Assembly: GCA_030148775.1 (NCBI GenBank)
Contig: JASBST010000078.1
Span: forward strand, 1 to 44,418
Direction: 5' to 3'
DNA: 44,418 nt
Origin: Thiogranum sp.
GTDB taxonomy: Bacteria > Pseudomonadota > Gammaproteobacteria > DSM-19610
Position numbers and translations under genes: made by a program. This document shows positions 30,191-38,261 of this stretch, in pieces (position 1 is the stretch's first letter; every line of letters starts with the position of its first letter). The notes under the pieces were generated by a model that was not told the origin of the DNA, did no database searches, and worked only from the letters and a program-made list of their open reading frames with translations.

Positions 30191-30877
30191 ATGTATGCTC
30201 TAGTAATCGAGGACAATCCCGACCTGGTCGCCAACCTATACGATTTTTTGGAACCCAAGGGCTACGTGCTCGACGCCGCCTACGACGCCCGTACCGGTTA
30301 CCAGTATGCCCAGGACAAGGAATACGACATCATTATTCTCGATCTGACCCTTCCCGGCATGGACGGGCTCGAGCTGTGCCGGCGACTGCGCGATTCAGGC
30401 AATATCACGCCGGTGTTGATTCTCACCGCGCGCGATACGCTCAACGCCAAGCTCGACGGGTTCGCCGCCGGTTCGGACGATTATCTGATCAAGCCGTTCG
30501 CGCTGCAGGAACTCGACGCGCGCATTCGCGCGCTGGTGCGGCGTGCACGCTGCGAGCAGCGGCGTGAGCCGTTGCGGGTATCCGACCTGGTTTTCGACCC
30601 GGACACGCTCAAGGTGGAGCGGGGCGGCAAGCATATCACCCTGCCGCCGATTCCTCTCAAAATGCTGGCGCTGTTGATTCGTCAGTCGCCGCGCGTGGTG
30701 CCCAAGCGGGAGCTGGAACGGCGCATCTGGGGCAACGAACGTCCCGACAGCGACGCCCTGCGCACCCATCTGCACGTGCTGCGCAGCGCCATCGACAAGC
30801 CCTTCGAGACCCACCTGCTGCGCACCGTACACGGTATGGGCTACCAGCTCGCGGCGCCCGATGAAGTTCAGGACTAG
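30191..30877 (+). CDS. OmpR/PhoB-type response regulator
   Basis: A 228-residue DNA-binding response regulator. The receiver domain has the acidic pair in VIEDN, phosphoacceptor D51 in IIILDLTLPGMDG, the Thr in LILTARD and the Lys in LIKPFALQEL. The C-terminal winged helix (about 130-225) ends with the typical LRTVHGMGYQL. ATG 30191 with AGGTGA upstream is the start; the frame extends back into sulP to 30032 but this is shadow. It overlaps the kinase gene by 17 bases. Target genes are unknown; sulP and the SLC13 carrier are the nearest candidates. Confidence 0.93.
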   Translation: MYALVIEDNPDLVANLYDFLEPKGYVLDAAYDARTGYQYAQDKEYDIIILDLTLPGMDGLELCRRLRDSGNITPVLILTARDTLNAKLDGFAAGSDDYLIKPFALQELDARIRALVRRARCEQRREPLRVSDLVFDPDTLKVERGGKHITLPPIPLKMLALLIRQSPRVVPKRELERRIWGNERPDSDALRTHLHVLRSAIDKPFETHLLRTVHGMGYQLAAPDEVQD

Positions 30878-32165
30878 CCTTCGCTATCGCGTTACTTTCG
30901 CTTTTACGCTGCTGGGGGCGTTCATCAGTATAACCCTGGCGATGCTGCTCTATCGGGAAACGGTGTCGGCGGAAATGCGCCTGGTCGCCGACACGCTGAC
31001 GATGGAGATCGGCGACTATCTGCAGCGTTCGTTGCACGACCCCGACACCCGTCTGCCCTCCAGTACCGTCATGCGTACCTATTTGATCGAGCCCGGGCGG
31101 ACCACCGATGTACCGCCGCAGATCTTATCGCTCAAACCCGGCCTGCACCGCTTGCAGCTCGAAGGCTCGACCTTCTACGTCGAAGTGGTGAAAGACGCCG
31201 ACCGGCGCATTGCCGTGCTCTACAACGATCTTCAGCTGCGTCATCGCGAACAGCAATACAAGGTGTTTCTGACCACGTCGGTATTGATCATGACCCTGCT
31301 CTCGGCCGCGCTGGGATACTGGCTCGCCGGACGGGTGGTGTCGCCGGTGGCCGAGTTGGCGCGGCGGGTGCGACGCATGGTACCGGGAAGCCCCCAGATC
31401 AAGCTGGCGGGGCGGTTCTCCGACGACGAGGTCGGTCTGCTGGCGCGCAGTTTCGACGATTATCAGGCGCGCTTGCAGGCATTTATTCAGCGTGAACAGG
31501 CGTTTACCGCCGATGTCAGTCATGAGCTGCGCACCCCGCTGGCGGTGATCGAAGGCGCGGCCGAAGTCCTGCAGGAGGACGAGCGACTGGGGGAGGATCA
31601 GCGTCGACGCATTCGGCGCATTATGCGCGCCGCTCAGGAAATGGCGGAAACCACCGCCGCCTTGCTTGAACTGGCTCGCGAACAGGCCACCGGCCAGACC
31701 TCCAGCGGCTGTCGTGTGTCGGGCGTACTGCAGGAAGTGGTCGAGACCCATCGCTATGTGCTCGATCGCAAGCAGGTGGAGGTGCTGGTGGATATCAACG
31801 ACTGCCCCGAGTTGCCGGTGGACTGCGCGTTGTTGCGCATCGTCGTCGGCAATCTGATCCGCAACGCCTTTTCCTATACCCGGGAAGGTTGTGTGAGCAT
31901 CGCCCTGGATGCCACCGGTATTCGGGTGAGCGATACCGGCGTGGGCATCGCCGATCATCACCTGAACGAAATCTTCAAACCCTTTTTCAGCGAGCAGGGG
32001 GGCGAGGGCATCGGCCTGTCCCTGGTGAAGCGGATCTGCATGCGTTATGGCTGGGCGCTTGAAGTCAGCAGCGAACTGGGTGCCGGTACCTGCTTCAGTC
32101 TGCTGTTCGAAGCCATGCCTGTTGCGGTTTCCAATGGCATAGAATCTAACGAAAACTTAACATAG
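30861..32165 (+). CDS. Sensor histidine kinase
   Basis: A 434-residue inner-membrane kinase, partner of the preceding regulator. Two transmembrane segments (about 12-31 and 136-156) enclose a periplasmic sensor of about 100 residues; a HAMP domain follows (160-210), then the dimerisation helix with phosphoacceptor H221 in FTADVSHELRTPL, and the ATPase domain with N-box VGNLIRNAFSYT, VSDTGVGI and GGEGIGLSLVKRI. The periplasmic domain carries no motif I recognise. Start ATG 30861 lies inside the regulator gene, implying coupled translation. Confidence 0.92.
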   Translation: MKFRTSLRYRVTFAFTLLGAFISITLAMLLYRETVSAEMRLVADTLTMEIGDYLQRSLHDPDTRLPSSTVMRTYLIEPGRTTDVPPQILSLKPGLHRLQLEGSTFYVEVVKDADRRIAVLYNDLQLRHREQQYKVFLTTSVLIMTLLSAALGYWLAGRVVSPVAELARRVRRMVPGSPQIKLAGRFSDDEVGLLARSFDDYQARLQAFIQREQAFTADVSHELRTPLAVIEGAAEVLQEDERLGEDQRRRIRRIMRAAQEMAETTAALLELAREQATGQTSSGCRVSGVLQEVVETHRYVLDRKQVEVLVDINDCPELPVDCALLRIVVGNLIRNAFSYTREGCVSIALDATGIRVSDTGVGIADHHLNEIFKPFFSEQGGEGIGLSLVKRICMRYGWALEVSSELGAGTCFSLLFEAMPVAVSNGIESNENLT

Positions 32166-32261
32166 CTCTCAATATCATGACGGGCCATCCTCCAATCCGG
32201 CCCGGATGAACGTCAGTCGTCGGCTCGACGGCTGCGCCGATTGTTCAATCAGGAGTGCTTT

Positions 32262-34223
32262 GTGACCGCTACACCGCGAACAAAACTATATAAAAATCTT
32301 ATAGTTGCAATAATATTTCTCGGCTTGGGGCTATTTCTGGCCGGTCAGGTGCCAACGCTGCAGATCGCCTGGGTGTGCGGTCTGCTGCTGTTGACGATTT
32401 ATTTGTTCGCGTTTGAGATCGTTGGTGTCGATGTCGCCGCGGTGTCTATCATGGTTCTGCTGGGCCTGACGTCGCTGCTGGCGCCGCTGATGGGTTTGGA
32501 GCAGGGTTTGGTGTCCAATCAGGACCTGTTCAACGGCTTTTCCAGTAATGCGGTGATGTCGATTATCGCCGTCATGATCATCGGCGCAGGCCTGGATAAA
32601 ACCGGTCTGATGGGGCAGGTGGCGGCGTTTATATTGCGTACTGGCGGCAGCACCGAGAAGCGTATCATCCCGATCATTTCCGGTACGGTGGCGATTATTT
32701 CCAGCTTCATGCAGAACGTAGGCGCCGCGGCGTTGTTCCTGCCGGTGGTCTCGCGCATTTCCGCGCGCACCGGTTTGCCGATGTCGCGTCTGCTGATGCC
32801 GATGGGTTTTTGTGCCATTCTCGGCGGCACGGTGACCATGGTGGGTTCGAGCCCGTTGATCCTGCTCAATGATCTGATCCTAACTTCCAATACCGCCTTG
32901 CCGCCCGACAAACAGATGCAGACCTGGTCATTGTTCTCGGTCACGCCGATCGGCCTGGCGCTGGTGGCTACCGGCGTGATTTATTTCGTCGTCGCCGGTC
33001 GTTTCGTGCTGCCGGTGACCAAGACCGAAGGCAGCACCGGCGGGGATATCATGAGTTATTTCCGCGACACCTACGGCATGGATTATGTTCTGCGCGAAAT
33101 GCGCCTGCCTTCGTCGAGCGACCTGGTGGGTAAACCCCTGGAGGATATCGAGCATAGCGAACAGTTACGGGTGATCGCGGTGATTCGCAACGCCAAAGAC
33201 AAGGATATCGCCATCGGCGCCGGCGGTGTGGCGCGCGATACGGTGCTCGAGGCAGGCGCTGTACTGGGTGTACTCGGATCGGCGAACAATCTGGAGGCCT
33301 TCGCGCACCGCCATGGGATGGTGGTGTTGCCGGCGCTGGATAATTTCGCCGAGGCGCTGTCGCCGGCCAAGGCCGGTATCGCCGAAGTGGTCATTCCGCC
33401 CGGGTCGCAACTGATCGGCAAGTCGGCGCGCGACATCTGGTTGCGCAAGAGCTATGGCTTGTCCTTGATGGCGATGCACCGGGTGGGTAAGACTCACTTC
33501 GCCGGTGAAGGCGTCCGTGACATGCCATTCCAGGCCGGCGACACACTGGTGGTGCACACTACCTGGCTGGGGTTGACGCGACTGCGCAAGGACCGCAATT
33601 TCGTCGTCGTCACCACTGAGTATCCGCACGAGGAATTAAGACCGCAGAAGGTCGCCTATGCGCTGGTGTTTTTTCTTATCGCCTTGTCGCTGGTCCTGTT
33701 TTCCGACTTGCGTCTGTCGGTGTCGTTGTTGACCGGCGCTATCGGCATGATTCTCTCCGGCGTGCTCACTATCGAGGAGGCCTATGAAGCGGTGAGCTGG
33801 AAAACGGTTTTTCTGCTCGCCAGTCTGATACCGCTCGGTCTGGCGGTTGAAACCACCGGCACGGCGGCCTGGATTGCGGAGCGGACGCTGAGTTTGCTGG
33901 GTGACGTGCCGATTTGGGGTTTGCAGCTGGCGATCGCAGTGTTGGCGACCTTCTTCACGCTGGTGATGTCGAATGTGGGCGCGACCGTGCTGTTGGTGCC
34001 GTTGGCGGTCAACATCGCCGTAGGCGCCGGAGCCGATCCGGCCCTGTTTGCGTTGACGGTGGCCATTGCCACTTCGAATTCGTTCCTCATACCCACCCAC
34101 CAGGTCAATGCGCTGATCATGGGTCCGGCCGGCTACCGGGTACCGGATTTCATGCGCGCCGGTGGGGTCATGACACTGCTGTTCATTCTGGTGATGATGT
34201 TGATGTTGAACCTGGTTTTCTAG
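32262..34223 (+). CDS. SLC13/DASS-family anion transporter with two TrkA-C domains
   Basis: A 653-residue membrane carrier of the divalent-anion:Na+ symporter superfamily (sulfate, dicarboxylates or similar). Two blocks of about six helices (10-225 and 465-653) are separated by a cytoplasmic segment with two tandem TrkA-C/RCK-C domains (about 265-345 and 370-450); IPPGSQLIGKSARD and MPFQAGDTLVVH are typical. GTG 32262 is chosen since AGGAG lies 6 bases upstream; a TTG at 32241 would place that site inside the gene. It follows the sensor kinase after 96 bases. Convergent with nhaD, 11 bases apart. Confidence 0.88.
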   Translation: MTATPRTKLYKNLIVAIIFLGLGLFLAGQVPTLQIAWVCGLLLLTIYLFAFEIVGVDVAAVSIMVLLGLTSLLAPLMGLEQGLVSNQDLFNGFSSNAVMSIIAVMIIGAGLDKTGLMGQVAAFILRTGGSTEKRIIPIISGTVAIISSFMQNVGAAALFLPVVSRISARTGLPMSRLLMPMGFCAILGGTVTMVGSSPLILLNDLILTSNTALPPDKQMQTWSLFSVTPIGLALVATGVIYFVVAGRFVLPVTKTEGSTGGDIMSYFRDTYGMDYVLREMRLPSSSDLVGKPLEDIEHSEQLRVIAVIRNAKDKDIAIGAGGVARDTVLEAGAVLGVLGSANNLEAFAHRHGMVVLPALDNFAEALSPAKAGIAEVVIPPGSQLIGKSARDIWLRKSYGLSLMAMHRVGKTHFAGEGVRDMPFQAGDTLVVHTTWLGLTRLRKDRNFVVVTTEYPHEELRPQKVAYALVFFLIALSLVLFSDLRLSVSLLTGAIGMILSGVLTIEEAYEAVSWKTVFLLASLIPLGLAVETTGTAAWIAERTLSLLGDVPIWGLQLAIAVLATFFTLVMSNVGATVLLVPLAVNIAVGAGADPALFALTVAIATSNSFLIPTHQVNALIMGPAGYRVPDFMRAGGVMTLLFILVMMLMLNLVF

Positions 34224-34234
34224 CGGGCGACGCC

Positions 34235-35614
34235 TCAGAACAATCCGGCGTTGAGCCACAGATGCACCCAGATGCTGGCGCCATAGCCCGCCGCCACCGC
34301 CGGCGCCCACTTGAGATGGCCGAAAAAGGTGTAACGACCGTGAGCCTGGCCCATCAGCGCCACGCCCGCCGCCGAGCCGATGGACAACAGCGAACCGCCG
34401 ACACCGGCGGTCAGCGTCACTAACAGCCACTGCCCGGTCGACATATCGGGCTGCATCGACAATACCGCGAACATCACCGGAATATTGTCAATGACCGAGG
34501 ACATCAGACCGATACTGATATTGGCATAGGTCGCGCCCCAGTCCGTGTACAGGAGTTGCGAGACTATCGACAGGTAACCAAGAAATCCCAGGCCGCCGAC
34601 GCACATTACCACGCCGTAGAAAAACAGCAACGTGTCCCACTCGGCGTTGGCGATACTGCGGAACACGTCGAAAGCCGCCACATCGCCGACATGCCCGTTA
34701 CCGTGGCGCTGATGATGCTTTTGCAGATAAAAGCCGAACAATTGCAGATAACCCAGACCCGTGAGCATTCCGATAACCGGCGGCAGATCGAGAAAGTTGT
34801 GAAAGGCCACCGCGGTGAAGATGGTGGCGAGAAAGAGACCCACGATGACCAGTCCGCCGGGACGCAACCGCACGCGCTCGGTATCGCCCGCCGGTGCCAG
34901 CCGGGGTATCGCTAGGTGCATCAACAGTGCGGGAACCAGAAAATTGACCAACGCGGGGACAAACAGGTCGAAGAACTGCCAGAATTCGACCACGCCTTTT
35001 TGCCACACCATCAGGGTGGTGATATCACCAAAAGGACTGAAGGCGCCGCCCGCGTTGGCGGCGACGACGATATTGATGCAGGCCAGCAACACGAAACGAT
35101 GGTTGTCGCCCGCCACCGCCAGGACCACCGCGCACATGAGCAAAGCGGTGGTGAGATTGTCCGCGATGGGCGAGATGAAAAACGCCAGGAATCCGGTCAA
35201 CCAGAACAGGGCGCGGAAACTATAACCTTTGCGGATCAGCCAGGCGCGCAGGGCGTCGAACACCCGTCGTTCCTGCATGGAATTGATATAGGTCATCGCG
35301 ACCAGAAGGAACAGTAGCAGCTCGGCATATTCCAGCAGATCGTGACGGACCGCGGCCTCGGCGGCTCCGGGGAAACCCTGGTTATGATAGACCCAGGCGA
35401 TCAGCGCCCAGATCATGCCGGCGGCGAGAATGACCGGTTTGGACTTGCGCAGGCCGGTGAATTCTTCGGTGATCACCAGGACATAGGCGAGCACAAAAAC
35501 CGCCAACGCCGTGTAGCCGGACCAATGATCGGTCAGCGGCAGGGCGCCGGGGGAGGCGGCCAGGGCGATGAACGGAAAAGCCAATAAAACGACGAGAAGA
35601 AAGATAATACGCAC
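34235..35614 (-). CDS. nhaD: NhaD-type Na+/H+ antiporter
   Basis: Inner-membrane sodium/proton antiporter of the Ion Transporter superfamily, 459 residues from the chosen start. The NhaD hallmarks are present: SPIADNLTTALLMCAVVLAVAGD and GGAFSPFGDITTLMVWQ, plus a second repeat ending with MSSVIDNIPVMFAV. There is an N-terminal hydrophobic, signal-like segment ending in ALAASPG. GTG 35614 is preferred as start because the longer frame begins with a TTG at 35650 and adds 12 residues of poor character; neither has a strong ribosome-binding site. It would expel Na+ brought in by Na+-coupled carriers such as the SLC13 protein next to it. Confidence 0.9.
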   Translation of the reverse strand: MRIIFLLVVLLAFPFIALAASPGALPLTDHWSGYTALAVFVLAYVLVITEEFTGLRKSKPVILAAGMIWALIAWVYHNQGFPGAAEAAVRHDLLEYAELLLFLLVAMTYINSMQERRVFDALRAWLIRKGYSFRALFWLTGFLAFFISPIADNLTTALLMCAVVLAVAGDNHRFVLLACINIVVAANAGGAFSPFGDITTLMVWQKGVVEFWQFFDLFVPALVNFLVPALLMHLAIPRLAPAGDTERVRLRPGGLVIVGLFLATIFTAVAFHNFLDLPPVIGMLTGLGYLQLFGFYLQKHHQRHGNGHVGDVAAFDVFRSIANAEWDTLLFFYGVVMCVGGLGFLGYLSIVSQLLYTDWGATYANISIGLMSSVIDNIPVMFAVLSMQPDMSTGQWLLVTLTAGVGGSLLSIGSAAGVALMGQAHGRYTFFGHLKWAPAVAAGYGASIWVHLWLNAGLF

Positions 35615-35756
35615 GAGATAACCGCTTCGGTGTCCGCTGACATGCCACAATGCCCGGCGCCATACTAGCTAAAAGCGTCGACGCTGAACAGACCGTTACA
35701 GCATCGACCCGATAACGTATCATGGCGGCGTGGAACCAGCGAGGAGACCGAAGTCG

Positions 35757-36155
35757 ATGCGCATTAGCACGCTGTTGATTCTGATCGGGCTGACGACGGG
35801 GCTTGCCCGCGCGGCGCCATTGCCGCTGGAGGTTGTCGAATACGTCGATCACTATCGTGTGGTTTTGTATCTCGACAAGGACCAGTTGCAGGCCATTCCG
35901 GCCTGGCGGCCGGGCGAGGGCGATCCGCCGATGTCGCTCGGCGCGGCGGTGTCGCGCACCCTGGTCTGGGTGGAGAAAAGTTCGTTGTTGAAAGGTGCCC
36001 GGATTCACGAGCTCAGTTTTAAACCCGTGCACAATTTTGAAGCGCAGAATCGCTGGTATTACCTGGTTGAGTTACGCCAGTCGGGAAAAAAACATTTTCT
36101 GGCGGTATTGCCCGATGGCGACGTCGTGCCGGCGATCCGGGAGTCGGGACGCTAA
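35757..36155 (+). CDS. Small secreted protein of unknown function
   Basis: A 132-residue protein with a signal peptide (1-20, ending LARAAP), so probably periplasmic. The mature part is short with beta-rich character (VVEYVDHYRVVLYLD, WYYLVELRQ, HFLAVLPDGDVVPAI). No cysteines or metal motifs. GAGGAG sits 10 bases before ATG 35757; an in-frame GTG at 35730 would add nine residues ahead of the signal peptide. It is divergent from nhaD and convergent with the TSUP gene (3 bases between stops). I do not recognise a family. Confidence 0.75.
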   Translation: MRISTLLILIGLTTGLARAAPLPLEVVEYVDHYRVVLYLDKDQLQAIPAWRPGEGDPPMSLGAAVSRTLVWVEKSSLLKGARIHELSFKPVHNFEAQNRWYYLVELRQSGKKHFLAVLPDGDVVPAIRESGR

Positions 36156-36158
36156 AGG

Positions 36159-36986
36159 TCAGGAGAATGGATGTGAAATTTTCGTTGCTGTCGTGGCCGA
36201 TGGATGCCACGACTGTTCGTAGACATTCCAGCCGATCTTGATTGCCGTGGCGAATATCACAATGGCGAGAATCCGGCGTAACACGGTGCGCGGTGTCCGT
36301 TGACTGAGAATACTGCCCAGTTGTGCGCCGATTATGACGCCAACTACCAGAATAATGGACCACTGCCAGGGTATCTGGCCGCTGCCCAGGCGCCCCAGCA
36401 GCACGGCACCGGAAGACAGAATCCCCACGGCCAGTGCACTGCCGATGCTGATGCGTGTCGGTATATGCAGCAGATAGAGCATCGCCGGAATATAAAGAAA
36501 TGCGCCACCCTGACCGATCACCCCCGCCGCGGCGCCGATGATGCAACCGATTGCCACCGCCAGCGGCACGTTGACGCTGACTTCCGTCAACTGGGCTTCC
36601 CGCGCCGCTTCACGTTTCGGTAACAGCATCAGCAGGGACGCCGCCAACGCCATGATGGCGAAAACCAGCAGCATAAGATGTTCGGAGACGTAGACCGACA
36701 GCCGTGAGCCGATGAAGCTGGCGACCGTCATCGGCAGCCCGAGCGCGGCCACCAAAGGCCAATGGATGCGTTTGAAACGCTGGTGACCGAAAGCGCCGGA
36801 CAAGGTGCCGGCGAAACTCTGTACCGTCGTCATACCCGCCACCACTTTCATGCCCAGGGGTGCGAAACCCAGCACCGGCGGGATATAAAGTAACAGCGGC
36901 ACCATCACGATGCCGCCGCCAATACCCAGGAGTCCGGACAGCCCGCCGCCGAGCAGCCCGAGGACGAACAACAGCGTTTCGAACAT
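36159..36986 (-). CDS. TSUP (TauE/SafE) family membrane transporter
   Basis: A 275-residue membrane protein with eight predicted helices. Two repeated glycine-rich motifs define the family: LLGIGGGIVMVPLLL near residue 20 and GAAAGVIGQGGAFLYIPAML in the second half. Members export sulfite, sulfonates or other small anions. It starts 2 bases after the selD stop, so it is very likely cotranscribed and may serve sulfur or selenium oxyanion traffic; the substrate is inference only. Confidence 0.85.
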   Translation of the reverse strand: MFETLLFVLGLLGGGLSGLLGIGGGIVMVPLLLYIPPVLGFAPLGMKVVAGMTTVQSFAGTLSGAFGHQRFKRIHWPLVAALGLPMTVASFIGSRLSVYVSEHLMLLVFAIMALAASLLMLLPKREAAREAQLTEVSVNVPLAVAIGCIIGAAAGVIGQGGAFLYIPAMLYLLHIPTRISIGSALAVGILSSGAVLLGRLGSGQIPWQWSIILVVGVIIGAQLGSILSQRTPRTVLRRILAIVIFATAIKIGWNVYEQSWHPSATTATKISHPFS

Positions 36987-36988
36987 TT

Positions 36989-38107
36989 CTAACGGAACAG
37001 AACGCGTTCCTGGTAGTCGCCGTCCTCGTCCAGCACCTCGCCGATCACGGTGGCTTGTTCGCAGCCGAATTCGTGCAGTCGCTGCAGAATATCGTCGGTC
37101 GCTGCCGCCGCGACCGTGATCAGGAGGCCGCCATTGGTCTGCGGATCCGTGTAGATGAGCTGACGGTCGATATCCCAGTCGTCTCCGAATGACAGCCGGC
37201 TGTCGTAAGCTTCCATATTGCGATAAGCGCCACCCGGAAAGACGCCTTCGCGGGCCAGTTCCTCGGCCGCCGCGTACATGGGCACCTTGGCGGAGTGGAC
37301 CAGCATGCGCAGGCGCGCGCCCTCGGCCATTTCTACCAGATGGCCGCCGAGACCAAAGCCGGTGATATCGGTCAGCGCATGCACTTCGGGCAGGTCGCCG
37401 AGCCAGGCGCCGGCGGTATTCACTTCGGTCAGTGCATCGATGAATATCTGGTACTCACTTTCGCGCAGCTGATCGATACGATAGGCACTGGCCATGACGC
37501 CGATGCCCAGCGGCTTGGTGAGAATGATTTTATCTCCCGGCCGTGAGGCGGCATTGGTCTTTATTTTCTTCGGGTGTACCGTGCCGACCACCGCCAGTCC
37601 AAAGATCGGCTGCGGATTTTCAATGGTGTGCCCGCCGGCCAGGGGTACCCCCGCGCGGGTACAGACGTCGACCCCGCCACGCATGATTTCCTGCAGCTTT
37701 TCCGTATCGACTTCGTTGACCGGAAAGCCGGCGATCGCCGTGGCTATGATCGGTGTTCCGCCCATGGCATACACATCGCTCAGTGCATTGGCGGCCGACG
37801 CACAGCCGAAAATATAAGGGTCGTCCACCAGCGGCGTTTGAAAATCGTTGGTGAAGACCAGCGCCTGCTCGTCGTTCAGTTGATAGACGGCGGCGTCGTC
37901 GCTGTTTTCAACGCCGACCAGCAGTCTGGGATGCGGGGAGAGGGTGGGGACCCGCTCCAGGATGCGCTTTAGCTCCGCCGGCTCGACCTTGCAGCCGCAA
38001 CCGCCGCCATGGGCGAAACCTGTCAGTCGGCGTGCCTGGCGTTGAGGTACGGAGGGCACAAGCTCGCTCTGGAGCGCCGTTTGGAAGGCGCCAAGTTGTG
38101 ATTCCAT
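36989..38107 (-). CDS. selD: Selenide, water dikinase (selenophosphate synthase)
   Basis: Makes selenophosphate from selenide and ATP, the selenium donor for selenocysteine and 2-selenouridine. In 372 residues the N-terminal active-site motif HGGGCGCK gives C37 and K40, matching Cys17 and Lys20 of E. coli SelD; the codon for position 37 is TGC, so this is the Cys, not Sec, form. Other motifs: NSDDAAVYQL, AMGGTP, LAGGHTIE, TDITGFGLGGHL and TDPQTNGGLL. ATG 38107 fits the ribosome-binding site GGGGAG 8 bases upstream better than the GTG at 38113. No selA, selB or mnmH (selU) is in this window. Confidence 0.95.
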   Translation of the reverse strand: MESQLGAFQTALQSELVPSVPQRQARRLTGFAHGGGCGCKVEPAELKRILERVPTLSPHPRLLVGVENSDDAAVYQLNDEQALVFTNDFQTPLVDDPYIFGCASAANALSDVYAMGGTPIIATAIAGFPVNEVDTEKLQEIMRGGVDVCTRAGVPLAGGHTIENPQPIFGLAVVGTVHPKKIKTNAASRPGDKIILTKPLGIGVMASAYRIDQLRESEYQIFIDALTEVNTAGAWLGDLPEVHALTDITGFGLGGHLVEMAEGARLRMLVHSAKVPMYAAAEELAREGVFPGGAYRNMEAYDSRLSFGDDWDIDRQLIYTDPQTNGGLLITVAAAATDDILQRLHEFGCEQATVIGEVLDEDGDYQERVLFR

Positions 38108-38188
38108 AAACACTTCTCCCCAAATTCTAATTATGAAACGGCCTGCCGCGATGCCTTGCAGTAGCGGGAATAGTCCGTGGAAAGTGTT

Positions 38189-38218
38189 TCTATATCACAG
38201 AATTAGTTCTTTAATCAA
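38189..38218 (-). promoter_or_regulatory. Candidate sigma-70 promoter of selD
   Basis: Minus strand TTGATT (38213-38218) and TATAGA (38189-38194), spacer 18. It lies in the 154-base AT-richer gap between the GGDEF-EAL stop and selD, about 80 bases upstream of the start, suggesting selD has its own promoter. Confidence 0.45.
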
Positions 38219-38261
38219 GAAAAGTGGTGAAATGGTGTCACAAAATGGTAACAAAATTGTA

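Noticed and set aside
32181-32204. CGGGCC/GGCCCG hairpin between the sensor kinase and SLC13 genes
   Set aside because: Six-base stem with a 12-base loop and no T-run; may be chance in GC-rich DNA.
33636-34430. Minus-strand frame of 264 codons across the SLC13 and nhaD ends
   Set aside because: Overlaps two convergent real genes and has antisense-type composition.
37990-38000. SelD as a selenoprotein
   Set aside because: The active-site codon is TGC (Cys37), not TGA.
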